Source of the DNA: Paracidovorax wautersii
GTDB taxonomy: Bacteria; Pseudomonadota; Gammaproteobacteria; Burkholderiales; Burkholderiaceae_C
NCBI RefSeq assembly: GCF_900113035.1
Contig: NZ_FONX01000010.1
Span: forward strand, 1-64,000
Direction of reading: 5' to 3'
Length of the DNA: 64,000 nucleotides
Shown here: in pieces, positions 36,136 to 45,440 of the stretch
How the letters are laid out: every line of letters begins with the position of its first letter
Position numbering within the stretch: the stretch's first letter is position 1
Made by a program: the position numbers and the translations under genes
The notes under the pieces: model-generated
Seen by the model: only the letters and a program-made list of their open reading frames with translations
The model's database searches: none
What the model was told of the DNA's origin: nothing

Positions 36136-36881
36136 TGCCGTCGCTTTCCTTGCCACGGCGCCGCCTGCTGCCCGCCGATGCGGCCTGGCGCCGCGCCTTC
36201 GCGCGCGGCGGGCGCGACATCGCCGGCGCCGCGCTGGGCACGGTGGCCATGGGGCTGGTGACGGGCGTGGCCATGCGCAACAGCGGCCTGGGGCTGGAAC
36301 TGGTGCTGGCCATGTCGCTGCTGGTGTTCGCCAGCGCCTCGCAGCTGGCCTGCCTGCCGCTGATCGCCGTGGGCGCGCCGCTCTGGATCATCGCCGCCAC
36401 CGCCGGGGTGCTGAACCTGCGCTTCGTCGTGTTCAGCGTGCACTGGCGGCGCTACTTCGGCGGCCACGGGCGCGGCCGGCGCATGCTGCTGGCCTACCTG
36501 GCGGGCGACCCGATCTATGCGCGCTTCGTGCAGCGCTTTCCGCAGCCCGCGCCGGGCGGGCGCGCCACGCCCGAGCAGCAGGGCTACTTCCTGGGGCTGG
36601 CGCTCACCAACTGGGCGGCCTGGCAGGCAGCGTCGCTGGCCGGCATCTTCCTGGCCGATGCGATCCCCACCGCCTGGGGGCTGCGCTTCGTGGGCGTGCT
36701 GGCGCTGCTGGCGCTGGCCCTGCCCATGCTGGTGGACCGCGCCGTGCGCTGCTCGGCCGCCGCCGCCGCGGTGGTGGCGCTGGCCACTGCCTCCTGGCCC
36801 ATGGGGCTGAACGTGGTCATGGCGATCGCCACGGCCTTCGCGGTGGGCATCTGGGCCGACCGCCGCTGGAACAAGGCCTGA
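36135..36881 (+). CDS. azlC: AzlC-family branched-chain amino acid exporter subunit
   Basis: A 248-residue inner-membrane protein with about seven helices. Family features are MSLLVFASASQLACLPLIAVGAP, LNLRFVVFSVHW and LTNWAAWQAASLAGIFLAD. AzlC works with AzlD to export branched-chain or related amino acids. Translational coupling to the ABC ATPase gene (TGATG) ties it to the import cluster, which suggests that a product of the imported compound is exported, possibly an amino acid released by the amidase. Confidence 0.87.
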   Translation: MPSLSLPRRRLLPADAAWRRAFARGGRDIAGAALGTVAMGLVTGVAMRNSGLGLELVLAMSLLVFASASQLACLPLIAVGAPLWIIAATAGVLNLRFVVFSVHWRRYFGGHGRGRRMLLAYLAGDPIYARFVQRFPQPAPGGRATPEQQGYFLGLALTNWAAWQAASLAGIFLADAIPTAWGLRFVGVLALLALALPMLVDRAVRCSAAAAAVVALATASWPMGLNVVMAIATAFAVGIWADRRWNKA

Positions 36882-36898
36882 GAGCCGCAGCCACCGCC

Positions 36899-37246
36899 AT
36901 GCCCTTCGCCGCAGAGAACCTCCTCCCCTGGCTGGCCGTCATCGCCCTGGTGCTGGTCACCGTGCTCACGCGCAGCTTCTTCCTGCTGCCGCACGGCGAG
37001 CCGCGCCTGCCCGGCTGGCTGCGCCAGGGCCTGCGCCACGCGCCCGTGGCCGCGCTGCTGGCCATGGTGGTGCCGGAAATCTTCCTGAACCAGGGCCACC
37101 TGCCGTCGGACTGGCGCGATGCGCGCCTGGCCGCCGTGGCCGCCGCCCTGCTCTACCACTGGGCCCGGCGCGGCGACGTGACGGGCACCATACTCACCGG
37201 CACGGCGACGCTGCTGGTGCTGCGCCTGGGCCTGGGCTGGGCCTGA
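36899..37246 (+). CDS. azlD: AzlD-family exporter subunit
   Basis: A 115-residue small membrane protein with four hydrophobic segments (LAVIALVLVTVLTRS, ALLAMVVPEIF and others). It is the usual partner of AzlC and lies 17 bases after it. Confidence 0.85.
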   Translation: MPFAAENLLPWLAVIALVLVTVLTRSFFLLPHGEPRLPGWLRQGLRHAPVAALLAMVVPEIFLNQGHLPSDWRDARLAAVAAALLYHWARRGDVTGTILTGTATLLVLRLGLGWA

Positions 37247-37298
37247 GCGCGGCAGGACGACAACGCAAACATCCCTACGAACGAACGCAAGGTACGAC

Positions 37299-38774
37299 AT
37301 GAGCTTGGCAATGACTTGGGACGAATGGGCCGCCCACGACGCGGTGGGCCTGGCCGAGAGGGTGCGCCGGGGCGAGGTGACCGCCGCCGAACTGGCCGCC
37401 CAGGCGGCGGCCGGCGTGGCGAAGGTGAACCCCGCCCTGAGCGCGGTGGTGGAGGTCTTCGCCGATGCGGTGGCCGATCCGCTGCAGGCCGGCGTGAATG
37501 CCGAGGGCCCGCTGGCCGGCGTGCCCTTCTTCATGAAGGACCTGGGCCCCACCCTGGCCGGCCGGCTGCAGGAGCAGGGCTCGCTCTTCATGCGCGGCAA
37601 CCGCCCCACCGAAGACGCCTGGCTCACGCGGCAGATGCGCCGCGCGGGGCTGAACCTCATGGGCCGCACCACCACGCCGGAATTCGGCGTCTGCAGCTCG
37701 GCCGAGAACCCGGCCGTCTATGTCACGCGCAACCCCTGGAACACCGGCTACACCACCTGCGGCTCCTCCGCCGGCACGGCCGCCATCGTGGCGGCGGGCG
37801 TGGTGCCGATGTCGCACGCCACCGACGGCGGCGGCTCCATCCGCATCCCGGCGGGCTTCAACGGCAACATCGGCCTCAAGCCCTCGCGCGGCGTGTTCTC
37901 CATCGCGCCGCAGGCTTCGGACATCACGGGCTATGTCTCCACCCAGGGCTGCCACAGCCGCACGGTGCGCGACACGGCCGCCTTCGTCGATGCCTGCCGG
38001 GGCGGCGCGCCGGGCGAGTTCATGCCCTACTGGACGGCGCCCGAGCCCTATACAGAACTGATCCGGCGCGATCCGGCCCGCCTGCGCATCGCGCTCTCGC
38101 ACGAATGGGGCGACTACCGCGCCACGCCCGCCATCGTGGCCGAGCTGGAAAAGGCCGGCCGCTTCCTGGAAGGCCTGGGCCACCACGTCGAATGGGCGCT
38201 GCCGCAGGTGGACCTGCGCGCCGCCTTCCGCGCCCAGACCACCTGCTACATCAGCAACTTCGCCCAGGTCATCAACGGCCTGCTGGAGCGGCGCGGCCTC
38301 GAATCGCCGCCCGCCGACCTGATCGAGCCCATCAACATCCGCATCTGGGAGGCCGGCCGCGACCTGCCCTATGCCGAGCGCCACCGCATGCAGACCGTGT
38401 TCAACACCACGGCGCGCGGCTTCGGCGCCTTCTTCGAGGAGTGGGACATCATCCTCACCCCCATCACCGCGCGGCCCACGCCGCCCGTGGGCACCACCGA
38501 ATACCTCACCACCAGCAGCAACCCCGACGTGCTGGACTGGTTCGACAACCTCTGGCAGTTCTTCGCCTACACGCCGCTCTCCAACCTCTGCGGCATTCCG
38601 GCCCTCTCGCTGCCCATGGGCGCGCAGGACCACGGCCTGCCCTTCGGCATCCACGCCCAGGCCCGGCAGGGCCACGACGGCCTGCTGCTGCAGCTGGCTG
38701 CGCAGATCGAGCGCGCGCTGGGCGGGCGCTGGAACGATGGCCGCCGGCCCGGGGTGCATGTGACGCAGGCTTAG
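37299..38774 (+). CDS. amidase-signature hydrolase
   Basis: A 491-residue enzyme of the amidase-signature family. The Ser-cisSer-Lys triad is visible as K80 (PFFMKDLG), S156 (CGSSAGT) and S180 (GGGSIRIP), with the expected 24-residue spacing between the serines. It hydrolyses a C-N amide bond; the family covers fatty amides, aryl amides, 6-aminohexanoate dimer and others. It begins 52 bases after azlD on the same strand as the ABC importer, so it most likely acts on the imported substrate. There is no signal peptide, so it is cytoplasmic. Confidence 0.9.
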   Translation: MSLAMTWDEWAAHDAVGLAERVRRGEVTAAELAAQAAAGVAKVNPALSAVVEVFADAVADPLQAGVNAEGPLAGVPFFMKDLGPTLAGRLQEQGSLFMRGNRPTEDAWLTRQMRRAGLNLMGRTTTPEFGVCSSAENPAVYVTRNPWNTGYTTCGSSAGTAAIVAAGVVPMSHATDGGGSIRIPAGFNGNIGLKPSRGVFSIAPQASDITGYVSTQGCHSRTVRDTAAFVDACRGGAPGEFMPYWTAPEPYTELIRRDPARLRIALSHEWGDYRATPAIVAELEKAGRFLEGLGHHVEWALPQVDLRAAFRAQTTCYISNFAQVINGLLERRGLESPPADLIEPINIRIWEAGRDLPYAERHRMQTVFNTTARGFGAFFEEWDIILTPITARPTPPVGTTEYLTTSSNPDVLDWFDNLWQFFAYTPLSNLCGIPALSLPMGAQDHGLPFGIHAQARQGHDGLLLQLAAQIERALGGRWNDGRRPGVHVTQA

Positions 38775-38850
38775 CCTTCGGCCCACAAGCTGAGGCCCGC
38801 GGCGCGGCTACAGTGTTTCCTCCCACAAGAAGCAGAGACGAGACGCGCCG

Positions 38851-39735
38851 ATGGACTTCGCACCCTTTTCCCGCATCGATCCCGATCTGGCCCGGCAATG
38901 GGCCGACTGGCAGCCCCAGGCCTTCGCCAGCCTGCCCGCCCACCGCAAGGACGTGCCCGAACCCCTGGCGCTGGAGCGCTTCGACCCCGGCGCCAAGCCC
39001 TTCTCGCAAGGCGACAAGGCCAAGGACAAGGCCGCGGTGGAGGCCCTGGCCGCGGAGCTGGACGGCCTGCAGAACCTGCTCTACGCCGACCGGCGCTACA
39101 AGCTGCTGGTGCTGCTGCAGGGCACCGACACCTCGGGCAAGGACGGCACCATCCGCGGCGTGTTCGGCCGCATGAGCGCCCTGGGCCTGCGCGCCGTGGG
39201 CTGGCGTGCACCCACCGACGTGGAGCGCGCACATGACTACCTCTGGCGCATCCACGCCCAGGTGCCCGGGGCCGGCGAGACCGTGGTCTTCAACCGCAGC
39301 CACTACGAAGACGTGCTGGTGCCCGTGGTGCAGGGCTGGATCACGCCCGAGCAGCACGCCCAGCGCCTGGCGCACATCAACGACTTCGAGCGCATGCTGG
39401 CCGAGACCGGCACGGTGATCGTCAAGTTCATGCTGCACATCGGCAAGGACGAGCAGCGCGAGCGTCTGCAGGAGCGGCTGGACGACCCGGCCAAGCACTG
39501 GAAGTTCGAGATGGGCGACATCGAGGCGCGCAAGCAGTGGGACGACTACCAGCGCGCCTACGCCACCCTGCTGGCCGCCACGCACACGCCCTGGGCACCG
39601 TGGACCATCGTGCCGGCCAATTCCAAGACCCACCGCAACCTGATGATCGCCACCGTGCTGCGCGAGGTGCTGCAGAAACTCGACCTGCGCTACCCCGAGG
39701 GCGATCCGGCGCTCTCCAAGTTCAAGGTCGAATAG
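38851..39735 (+). CDS. polyphosphate kinase 2 family protein
   Basis: A 294-residue single-domain PPK2 protein that transfers phosphate between polyphosphate and nucleotides. Walker A is GTDTSGKDG (91-99) and the lid/Walker B block is VVFNRSHYEDVLVP. The N-terminal extension of about 85 residues and the total length resemble class III (nucleoside mono- and diphosphate using) members, but class assignment needs alignment. It is a stand-alone gene 76 bases after the amidase, and its link to that cluster is doubtful. Confidence 0.9.
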   Translation: MDFAPFSRIDPDLARQWADWQPQAFASLPAHRKDVPEPLALERFDPGAKPFSQGDKAKDKAAVEALAAELDGLQNLLYADRRYKLLVLLQGTDTSGKDGTIRGVFGRMSALGLRAVGWRAPTDVERAHDYLWRIHAQVPGAGETVVFNRSHYEDVLVPVVQGWITPEQHAQRLAHINDFERMLAETGTVIVKFMLHIGKDEQRERLQERLDDPAKHWKFEMGDIEARKQWDDYQRAYATLLAATHTPWAPWTIVPANSKTHRNLMIATVLREVLQKLDLRYPEGDPALSKFKVE

Positions 39736-39830
39736 CGCAGGGTGCGGCGCGGGGTGTGTGGCGTGGTGGCGGCCCGGCCCGGGCCCCGCCGCACAATGGC
39801 GCGCATGTTCCTGTTTCGGAGACCGCTCCC

Positions 39831-40493
39831 ATGACCTCCCGCTTCTCCTTCTGGCGCGCCCTGGGCGCCACCGCCACCCTGGCCTGTGCGGCCCTCGCGG
39901 CCCAGCCCGCCGCCGCGCAGGCGCCCTCCTTCGGCATCAAGCCGCTGCTGGCCCAGGCGTCCGACGCCGCGCTCGACAAGCTCTCGCAGCCCGGCGCCTT
40001 CTCGGCCGATTCGGCCATCCGCATCGGCCTGCCGGGCGCGGCGGGCCACGGCGGCGTGGGCAAGCTGCTGGACCTGGCCCAGCAGTCGGGCCTGTCGGGC
40101 AACCTCGATGCGGCCCTGAACCGCGCCGCCGAACAGGCCGCCGCGCAGGCCAAGCCCATCTTCCGCGCCGCCATCGACCGCGCCACGCTCAACGACGCCA
40201 TCGACATCGCCCGGGGCGGCAGCACCGGCGCCACCGACTACCTGCGCAAGAGCACGGGCGCACAGGTCACCAGCCAGCTCAAGCCCCTGGTGCGCAACGC
40301 CCTGCAGGCCAGCGGCGTGCTGCAGAAGACGGCCCAGCTCTCGGCGCTGGGCTTCGACGAGGCGCGCCTCTCGGACTACGTGGCCGGCAAGACCGCCGAC
40401 GGCATCTTCACCTATGTGGGCCGCGAGGAAACCCGCATGCGGCAGGACCCGATCGGCACCGGCACGCAGCTGCTCAAGGGCCTGGGCTTCTGA
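39831..40493 (+). CDS. DUF4197 exported protein
   Basis: A 220-residue secreted protein of unknown function, family DUF4197. A signal peptide covers about residues 1-30 (AALAAQPAAAQA). The helical mature part has SFGIKPLLAQASDAALDKL and the C-terminal family motif DYVAGKTADGIFTYVGREE. It is periplasmic or outer-membrane associated by prediction. Confidence 0.85.
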   Translation: MTSRFSFWRALGATATLACAALAAQPAAAQAPSFGIKPLLAQASDAALDKLSQPGAFSADSAIRIGLPGAAGHGGVGKLLDLAQQSGLSGNLDAALNRAAEQAAAQAKPIFRAAIDRATLNDAIDIARGGSTGATDYLRKSTGAQVTSQLKPLVRNALQASGVLQKTAQLSALGFDEARLSDYVAGKTADGIFTYVGREETRMRQDPIGTGTQLLKGLGF

Positions 40494-40497
40494 CCTT

Positions 40498-40552
40498 ATC
40501 GCGCCGTAGCCCTTGTTGAATCTGGGTAAGATGCTATGGTTTTTGATGGTCC
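40498..40552. repeat. degenerate copy of a dispersed intergenic repeat
   Basis: The stretch GTAGCCCTTGTTGAATCTGG followed by AAGATGCTATGGTTTTTGAT resembles the hairpin-plus-GCTATNG pattern at 48795, 50765 and 54003. It sits between the DUF4197 gene and the gdhA promoter region. Confidence 0.35.
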
Positions 40553-40577
40553 GTCGGGATCGCACGGCGTTCGGCAA

Positions 40578-40600
40578 GGTTATGCATCCGATGCATAACC
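40578..40600. promoter_or_regulatory. perfect 23-bp palindrome upstream of gdhA
   Basis: The arms GGTTATGCAT and ATGCATAACC flank CCG, 84 bases before the gdhA start. The position and symmetry suggest an operator. The core ATGCATnnnATGCAT is compatible with a LysR-type site, but the regulator is unknown. Confidence 0.6.
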
Positions 40601-40683
40601 CCGAAACACTCCGGCCTTGGACAGCCGCCGGGGGCAGGCATACAGTCATCCGCCTGAACTGACTTCCTTCAAGGAACCTCCGT

Positions 40684-41985
40684 ATGTCGAACACCCCCGA
40701 CACCCTCGTCCAGCACGCCGTGCCCTCCTACCTCCAGGCCGACCACCTCGGCCCCTGGGGCAACTACCTGCAGCAGGTGGACCGCGTCACGCCGTACCTC
40801 GGCGGCCTCGCGCGCTGGGTCGAAACGCTCAAGCGCCCCAAGCGCATCCTGATCGTTGACGTGCCCATCGAGCTGGACAACGGCACCATCGCCCACTTCG
40901 AGGGCTACCGCGTGCAGCACAACCTGAGCCGCGGCCCCGGCAAGGGCGGCGTGCGCTTCCACCAGGACGTGACGCTGTCCGAAGTGATGGCGCTCTCGGC
41001 CTGGATGTCGGTGAAGAACGCGGCCGTGAACGTGCCCTACGGCGGTGCCAAGGGCGGCATCCGCGTCGATCCCAAGAAGCTCTCGCGCGGCGAACTCGAA
41101 CGCCTCACGCGCCGCTACACCAGCGAGATCGGCCTGCTGATCGGCCCCTCCAAGGACATTCCCGCGCCTGACGTAAACACCAACGGCCAGGTCATGGCCT
41201 GGATGATGGACACGTACTCCATGAACGTGGGCGCCACCGCCACCGGCGTGGTCACCGGCAAGCCCGTGGACCTGGGCGGCTCGCTCGGCCGCGTCGAGGC
41301 CACCGGCCGCGGCGTCTTCACCGTGGGCGTGGAAGCCGCCAAGCTCACCGGCCTGCCCATCGAAGGCGCACGCGTCGCCGTGCAGGGCTTCGGCAACGTC
41401 GGCGGCATCGCCGGCAAGCTCTTCGCCGAAGCGGGAGCCAAGGTCGTCGCCGTGCAGGACCACACCGGCACCATCTTCAACAAGGACGGCCTGGCCGTGC
41501 CGGCGCTGCTGGCGTATGTGCGGCACACCGGCGGCGTGGGCGGCTTCGCCGGCGCCGAGACCATCGCCAACGAAGACTTCTGGAGCGTGGACTGCGAGAT
41601 CCTGATCCCCGCCGCGCTGGAGAACCAGATCACCAAGGACAACGCCGGCAAGATCAAGGCCAAGCTGGTGATCGAAGGCGCCAACGGCCCCACCACCACC
41701 GAGGCCGACGACATCCTGGCCGACAAGGGCGTGCTGGTGCTGCCCGACGTGATCGCCAACGCCGGCGGCGTGACGGTCAGCTACTTCGAATGGGTGCAGG
41801 ACTTCTCCAGCTTCTTCTGGAGCGAGGACGAGATCAACGCCCGCCTGGTCCGCATCATGCAGGAGGCCTTCGCGGGCATCTGGCACGTGGCCCAGGAACA
41901 CAAAGTCACGCTGCGCACCGCCACCTTCATCGTGGCCTGCCAGCGCATCCTGAGCGCCCGCGAAATGCGCGGCCTCTATCCCTGA
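40684..41985 (+). CDS. gdhA: glutamate dehydrogenase
   Basis: A 433-residue Glu/Leu/Phe/Val dehydrogenase that interconverts glutamate and 2-oxoglutarate plus ammonia. It has the catalytic K123 in [11 protein letters not shown], the glutamate-side motif [10 protein letters not shown] and the dinucleotide fold GFGNVGG near 235-241. Length fits hexameric bacterial GDH; coenzyme preference is not evident by eye. An AAGGAACCTCC ribosome site precedes the ATG. It connects to the nitrogen theme of the window because ammonia released by the amidases would be assimilated here. Confidence 0.94.
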   Translation: MSNTPDTLVQHAVPSYLQADHLGPWGNYLQQVDRVTPYLGGLARWVETLKRPKRILIVDVPIELDNGTIAHFEGYRVQHNLSRGPGKGGVRFHQDVTLSEVMALSAWMSVKNAAVNVPYGGAKGGIRVDPKKLSRGELERLTRRYTSEIGLLIGPSKDIPAPDVNTNGQVMAWMMDTYSMNVGATATGVVTGKPVDLGGSLGRVEATGRGVFTVGVEAAKLTGLPIEGARVAVQGFGNVGGIAGKLFAEAGAKVVAVQDHTGTIFNKDGLAVPALLAYVRHTGGVGGFAGAETIANEDFWSVDCEILIPAALENQITKDNAGKIKAKLVIEGANGPTTTEADDILADKGVLVLPDVIANAGGVTVSYFEWVQDFSSFFWSEDEINARLVRIMQEAFAGIWHVAQEHKVTLRTATFIVACQRILSAREMRGLYP

Positions 41986-42069
41986 TGCATTGACGTCGGC
42001 GAACCCGACAGCGAACCCCTGCCGCGCGCGCCCATCCGGCCCGCGCGGCAGCCAGAAGCCGCCAGCGCC

Positions 42070-43182
42070 CTACCCGGGCCCTGGCGGTTTGTCGTTGTGC
42101 GGGGGCGGCGGCAGCCGCTCGCCCAGGCGCTGCGCTTCATCCGCAGGCGCCACGCGCAGCGCCATGCAGAAGGGCTGCACGCAGGCGGCCTGGCCCAGAT
42201 AGGGGCAGCCGGGCGTGTCGCAGGGCGTGCCCTGGCCGCCGCGCGCGTCTTCGTCCTCCTCGGGCGGGCGCCAGCCGGCGGCTTGCAGGGCGGCCATCTG
42301 CAGCCAGGGGTCGCCCGCGCTGCGCGGGTCGCGCCCATAGACGGTGGCGGCCTGCGCGGCGAGCCAGGGCGTGACATCGAGGGCCAGCAGCGCGCTGGTG
42401 CGGGCACCGTCCGCCTCCGGCGACTGCAGCACCAGCGCGAAGAGGCCCGACGCCAGCGCCTGGGGCCGGCCGGCGAAGGCGGCGGACAGCGGGCTTGCGG
42501 CATTGGCGCCAGCGGCCGATGGGGGCTGTTCCTGCAGCCACGCGGCGGGCACGCGCAGCGCCACGGCCACGGGGCGGGCGCCTTCGCCCGTCTGCACCGC
42601 GCCCTGCCCCACCAGCCAGGTGCGCAGCGGCGGCAGGGCCGTGTCTTCGTGGGCGGCGAGCTGCGCCTCCAGCGCGGCGGACCAGGGCTGGGCGGCCACC
42701 ACGCGCTGCGGCGCCTGGCCGGGCGCGGTCAGCTGGCGTACCAGCGCGTCGAGCACCTGGCGCAGCGGCGCGGGCACGCCGCCCGTGGGCCAGGGCGTGG
42801 TGCGCAGCGGGGCGGCGGCATCGGTGGCCGCTGCGGCGGGCCGGCCCAGGCTGGCCAGCGGCGCCTGCGCGGGCCGCCCGTCCGACCCGCCCGCTGCGCT
42901 GCCGGTGCGGCCGGGCGCATCGCCGCCTTCCGCGCCCTGCAGGCTTTCACGGGCCTGGGGCGAGAGGCTCACGCGGTCGGGCGTGGCGGGCTGGGGCAGT
43001 GGCGGCGGGGCGATGAACTGCGGCGGCACGGCGCCGGGCTGCAGCGTGGCCGGAAACGATGCCTCTGCCGGCGTGGCGCCGGCAGGGCGCAGCAGCATGT
43101 TCTGCCGCTGCAGCGCAGCCTCGGCCAGCGCGCGGGCGGCCGGCGCCAGCGGCGTGCGGGGCGGGTCGATGGGGGAGGCCAT
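42070..43182 (-). CDS. hypothetical Pro/Ala-rich protein
   Basis: A 370-residue soluble protein with a disordered N-terminal half rich in Pro, Ala and Gly. A better conserved-looking C-terminal half has VAVALRVPAAWLQEQ, GLFALVLQSP and a cysteine cluster CDTPGCPYLGQAACVQPFC near residues 325-345. The alternation of short beta-like stretches vaguely recalls FliK-type hook-length proteins, but I would not assign it. The start at 43182 has only a weak ribosome site, and longer in-frame starts exist. Confidence 0.55.
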   Translation of the reverse strand: MASPIDPPRTPLAPAARALAEAALQRQNMLLRPAGATPAEASFPATLQPGAVPPQFIAPPPLPQPATPDRVSLSPQARESLQGAEGGDAPGRTGSAAGGSDGRPAQAPLASLGRPAAAATDAAAPLRTTPWPTGGVPAPLRQVLDALVRQLTAPGQAPQRVVAAQPWSAALEAQLAAHEDTALPPLRTWLVGQGAVQTGEGARPVAVALRVPAAWLQEQPPSAAGANAASPLSAAFAGRPQALASGLFALVLQSPEADGARTSALLALDVTPWLAAQAATVYGRDPRSAGDPWLQMAALQAAGWRPPEEDEDARGGQGTPCDTPGCPYLGQAACVQPFCMALRVAPADEAQRLGERLPPPPHNDKPPGPG

Positions 43183-43307
43183 GCCGTTGTGCCAGGGAAG
43201 GTGCGTGGGATGCGGGCACAGTGTGGCAGAGATGCGCCGGCGGCGGCGCATGGCCCGCTGACGCCGCCGGCAGGGGCGCGGCGTCAGGCGGGGGGCTCGG
43301 GGCGGAC

Positions 43308-43889
43308 TCAGTCGCGGCCGGGCAGCATGCGCGTGAGCACGCCGTCGCGCCGCACGCGGTGGTGGTAGAGCGCGGCGGCCACGTGCAGCAGCACCATCAC
43401 CCAGGCCACGTATTTGCCGATGAAGTGGTGCACCACGTCGATGGGCGCCTCGAAGGCCTCCCAGCTCAGGCCCCAGGTGTGGCTGATCCAGCCGAATAGC
43501 GCGGATTCGTTGAAGCCGGGGATGGTGAAGAGGCCGAAGTGCGTCGGCGCGCCCGTGCCGATGTAGCCGGTGAAGGGCATCACGATCATCAGCGCATAGA
43601 GGCCCCAGTGCGCGGCGTGGGCCAGCGCGTGTTCCAGCGGGGTGCCGGGCGGGTCTTCGGGCTGCACGCTGGACAGGCGCCAGAACAGCCGGGGCAGCAC
43701 CATGAAGCCCACGATCAGGCCCAGCACCCAGTGGATGTTGAGCACCGGCAGGGACTCGTCGGAGGTGTCGTCCATGAACCAGATCACGTAATAGACGATG
43801 ACATAGGCGCCGATGAAGGCGGCGGCGCTCGTCCAGTGGAAGAACTTGGCGAGGGCGCCGAAACGGGTGGGGGTGTTGGTCCACTGCAT
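43308..43889 (-). CDS. cytochrome b561
   Basis: A 193-residue inner-membrane di-haem cytochrome with four helices. Candidate haem histidines are in FFHWTSAAAF, NIHWVLGLIVG, VVHHFIGKYVAW and LLHVAAALYHH. It transfers electrons between quinol and a periplasmic acceptor in this family. It starts 48 bases after the TetR gene on the same strand and so lies in an operon probably under TetR control. Confidence 0.9.
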   Translation of the reverse strand: MQWTNTPTRFGALAKFFHWTSAAAFIGAYVIVYYVIWFMDDTSDESLPVLNIHWVLGLIVGFMVLPRLFWRLSSVQPEDPPGTPLEHALAHAAHWGLYALMIVMPFTGYIGTGAPTHFGLFTIPGFNESALFGWISHTWGLSWEAFEAPIDVVHHFIGKYVAWVMVLLHVAAALYHHRVRRDGVLTRMLPGRD

Positions 43890-43937
43890 GGCGAAGGCTC
43901 CTGGATGAGGGTGGGTGGAGTGTGGGTAAAAGGCGTG

Positions 43938-44576
43938 TCAGGAACGGGTGGCGCGCAGGCCGCCCAGGAGCCGGTCGAGCGCATCGCTGGCCTGGGCCAG
44001 ACGCTCGGCCGGGTCGCCGTCGGTCTCGGCGATCCAGAAGGAGGCTTCGGTGACCACGCCGTAGAGCATGCGGGCCATGGCGCCGGCATGCAGCGGGGCG
44101 GCCACCGTGCCCTGGTCGATCAGTCCCTGCAGCGCGGCTTCGAGCGCGGCGATGCCGACCGACTGCGCGGCCTGCGGCACGTCGCCGAAGACGGCGCGCG
44201 CATCCTGCAGGATGATGCGGCGGATCTCGGGGTCCAGCGCCAGCTCCAGGTAGGTGCGGCAGCGGCGGCGCAGGCCCTCCCAGGGCGTGGGGGCGGCGTC
44301 GGAAACGGCCCGCAGGCGCTCGCCGACCTCGGCCTCGATCTGCTCGATGACGGCGGTCAGCAGCCCTTGCTTGCTGCCGAAGTGGTGGTAGAGCGCCCCG
44401 CGCGTCAGCCCGGCCTGGGCCGTGAACTCGTCCATCGAGGTCTGGGCATAGCCCTGGGTGGCGAAGGCGCGCCGCGCCGTCGCCAGCAGGCGGGCGCGGG
44501 TGGCCTCCATGGCCTCGGCGCGCCGGGTCCGTGGCGGTGCGGGCGGCGCTGCAGTGGTGGCGGGGTCGGTTGACAT
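43938..44576 (-). CDS. TetR-family regulator, probably autoregulated
   Basis: A 212-residue repressor with a TetR helix-turn-helix at about residues 28-75 (LLATARRAFATQGYAQTSMDEF; AGLTRGALYHHFGSKQGLL). The ligand-binding half shows no substrate clue. Its own ATG lies inside a perfect palindrome at 44573-44589, and a second near-copy lies 37 bases upstream, which is strong evidence for autorepression together with cytochrome b561. Confidence 0.9.
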   Translation of the reverse strand: MSTDPATTAAPPAPPRTRRAEAMEATRARLLATARRAFATQGYAQTSMDEFTAQAGLTRGALYHHFGSKQGLLTAVIEQIEAEVGERLRAVSDAAPTPWEGLRRRCRTYLELALDPEIRRIILQDARAVFGDVPQAAQSVGIAALEAALQGLIDQGTVAAPLHAGAMARMLYGVVTEASFWIAETDGDPAERLAQASDALDRLLGGLRATRS

Positions 44577-44589
44577 ACGCGGCGTATGT
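44573..44589. promoter_or_regulatory. TetR operator 1, overlapping the start codon
   Basis: A perfect 17-bp palindrome ACATACGC-G-GCGTATGT that contains the TetR start codon. Repressor bound here would block initiation or elongation directly. Confidence 0.75.
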
Positions 44590-44609
44590 TAAACCGCTTT
44601 GCCGATTTC

Positions 44610-44626
44610 ACATACGCGGCGTAGGT
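44610..44626. promoter_or_regulatory. TetR operator 2
   Basis: ACATACGCGGCGTAGGT, one mismatch from operator 1, centred 37 bases upstream of it. The pair brackets the likely promoter. Confidence 0.7.
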
Positions 44627-44758
44627 GAAAGGCCCAAGGTCTTGTCGGGGCGGGGGCGGTCACGCCGGCGGGCCGCAGGGCGGTGATATGGCTCTGTGCC
44701 AGAACCCCTGCCCAGGGTTTCCGTGCGAGCCGGAGTGATTTCCAGGCCCGGAAAAGAC

Positions 44759-44791
44759 AAAGGCCCGGGCGGCATTGCCGACCGGGCCTTT
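44759..44791 (-). terminator. rho-independent terminator of the secreted-protein gene
   Basis: A ten-base stem AAAGGCCCGG/CCGGGCCTTT with a 13-base loop. Read on the minus strand it follows the stop at 44819 by about 28 bases and is trailed by TTTGTCTTTT. Confidence 0.65.
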
Positions 44792-44818
44792 GCATGAATG
44801 AGTCAACCGATCAGGCGA

Positions 44819-45196
44819 TCAATCGAAGGTCGCAGACGTCTTGCCCGAAGAGCGGTTGTATTTGATCGTGATCTTTTCCACCGAGCACAGGTCGATATTC
44901 GACCAGACGGCCGAAGAATTGTCGTCCGAATAAACGACTTTCAGATCCCAGCGGCAGGTCTTCGCAGCGCGATGAAACTTGATTTCCCATGCTTCGCCAT
45001 CGGCCAGGGCGTCTTTGCCGAGCACGTCCTCTTCCCAGTCGTCCGATTTGCTGGGGGAGACGAAAACGGCGTCAATATCGTATCCAGTCCGGTTGATCAG
45101 CGTGAAATCCTGCTTGGCGTCAGCAGCATGTGCCGAGCCGATGCCGGCAGCGAGAGCTCCGATCATGATTGCGATCGAGAGAAGAAATTTACGCAT
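44819..45196 (-). CDS. small secreted protein of unknown function
   Basis: A 125-residue exported protein. The signal peptide ends near AHAADA (residue 25). The mature part begins DFTLINRTGYDIDAVFVSPSK and contains WEEDVLG, KTCRWDLKVVYSDD and the end block KITIKYNRSSG. I recall similar short periplasmic proteins in many proteobacteria, sometimes mislabelled as argininosuccinate lyase; no activity is established. Two cysteines could form a disulfide. GC content is lower than its neighbours. AGGTTCC precedes the ATG. Confidence 0.8.
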   Translation of the reverse strand: MRKFLLSIAIMIGALAAGIGSAHAADAKQDFTLINRTGYDIDAVFVSPSKSDDWEEDVLGKDALADGEAWEIKFHRAAKTCRWDLKVVYSDDNSSAVWSNIDLCSVEKITIKYNRSSGKTSATFD

Positions 45197-45440
45197 GGGA
45201 ACCTCCAGATGGAAATGGAATGTGATTTTTGAAATGCGCTCGGCCTGAATTGCGCGGGCGCGATTGTGTCAAGAACCCGTGTATATGAAACAAAGACGCA
45301 TGGGTTATTCATGCGACTCGTGGATTCAGGTCATGCCATCGGGGCAATGCACTGCATTTCTGTCGGAACGGGGCGCAATACCGCCTACCGCCCGAACGTG
45401 ATGCCGCAATACGAGATGCGGTGGCCTGGCCAGAAAGGGT

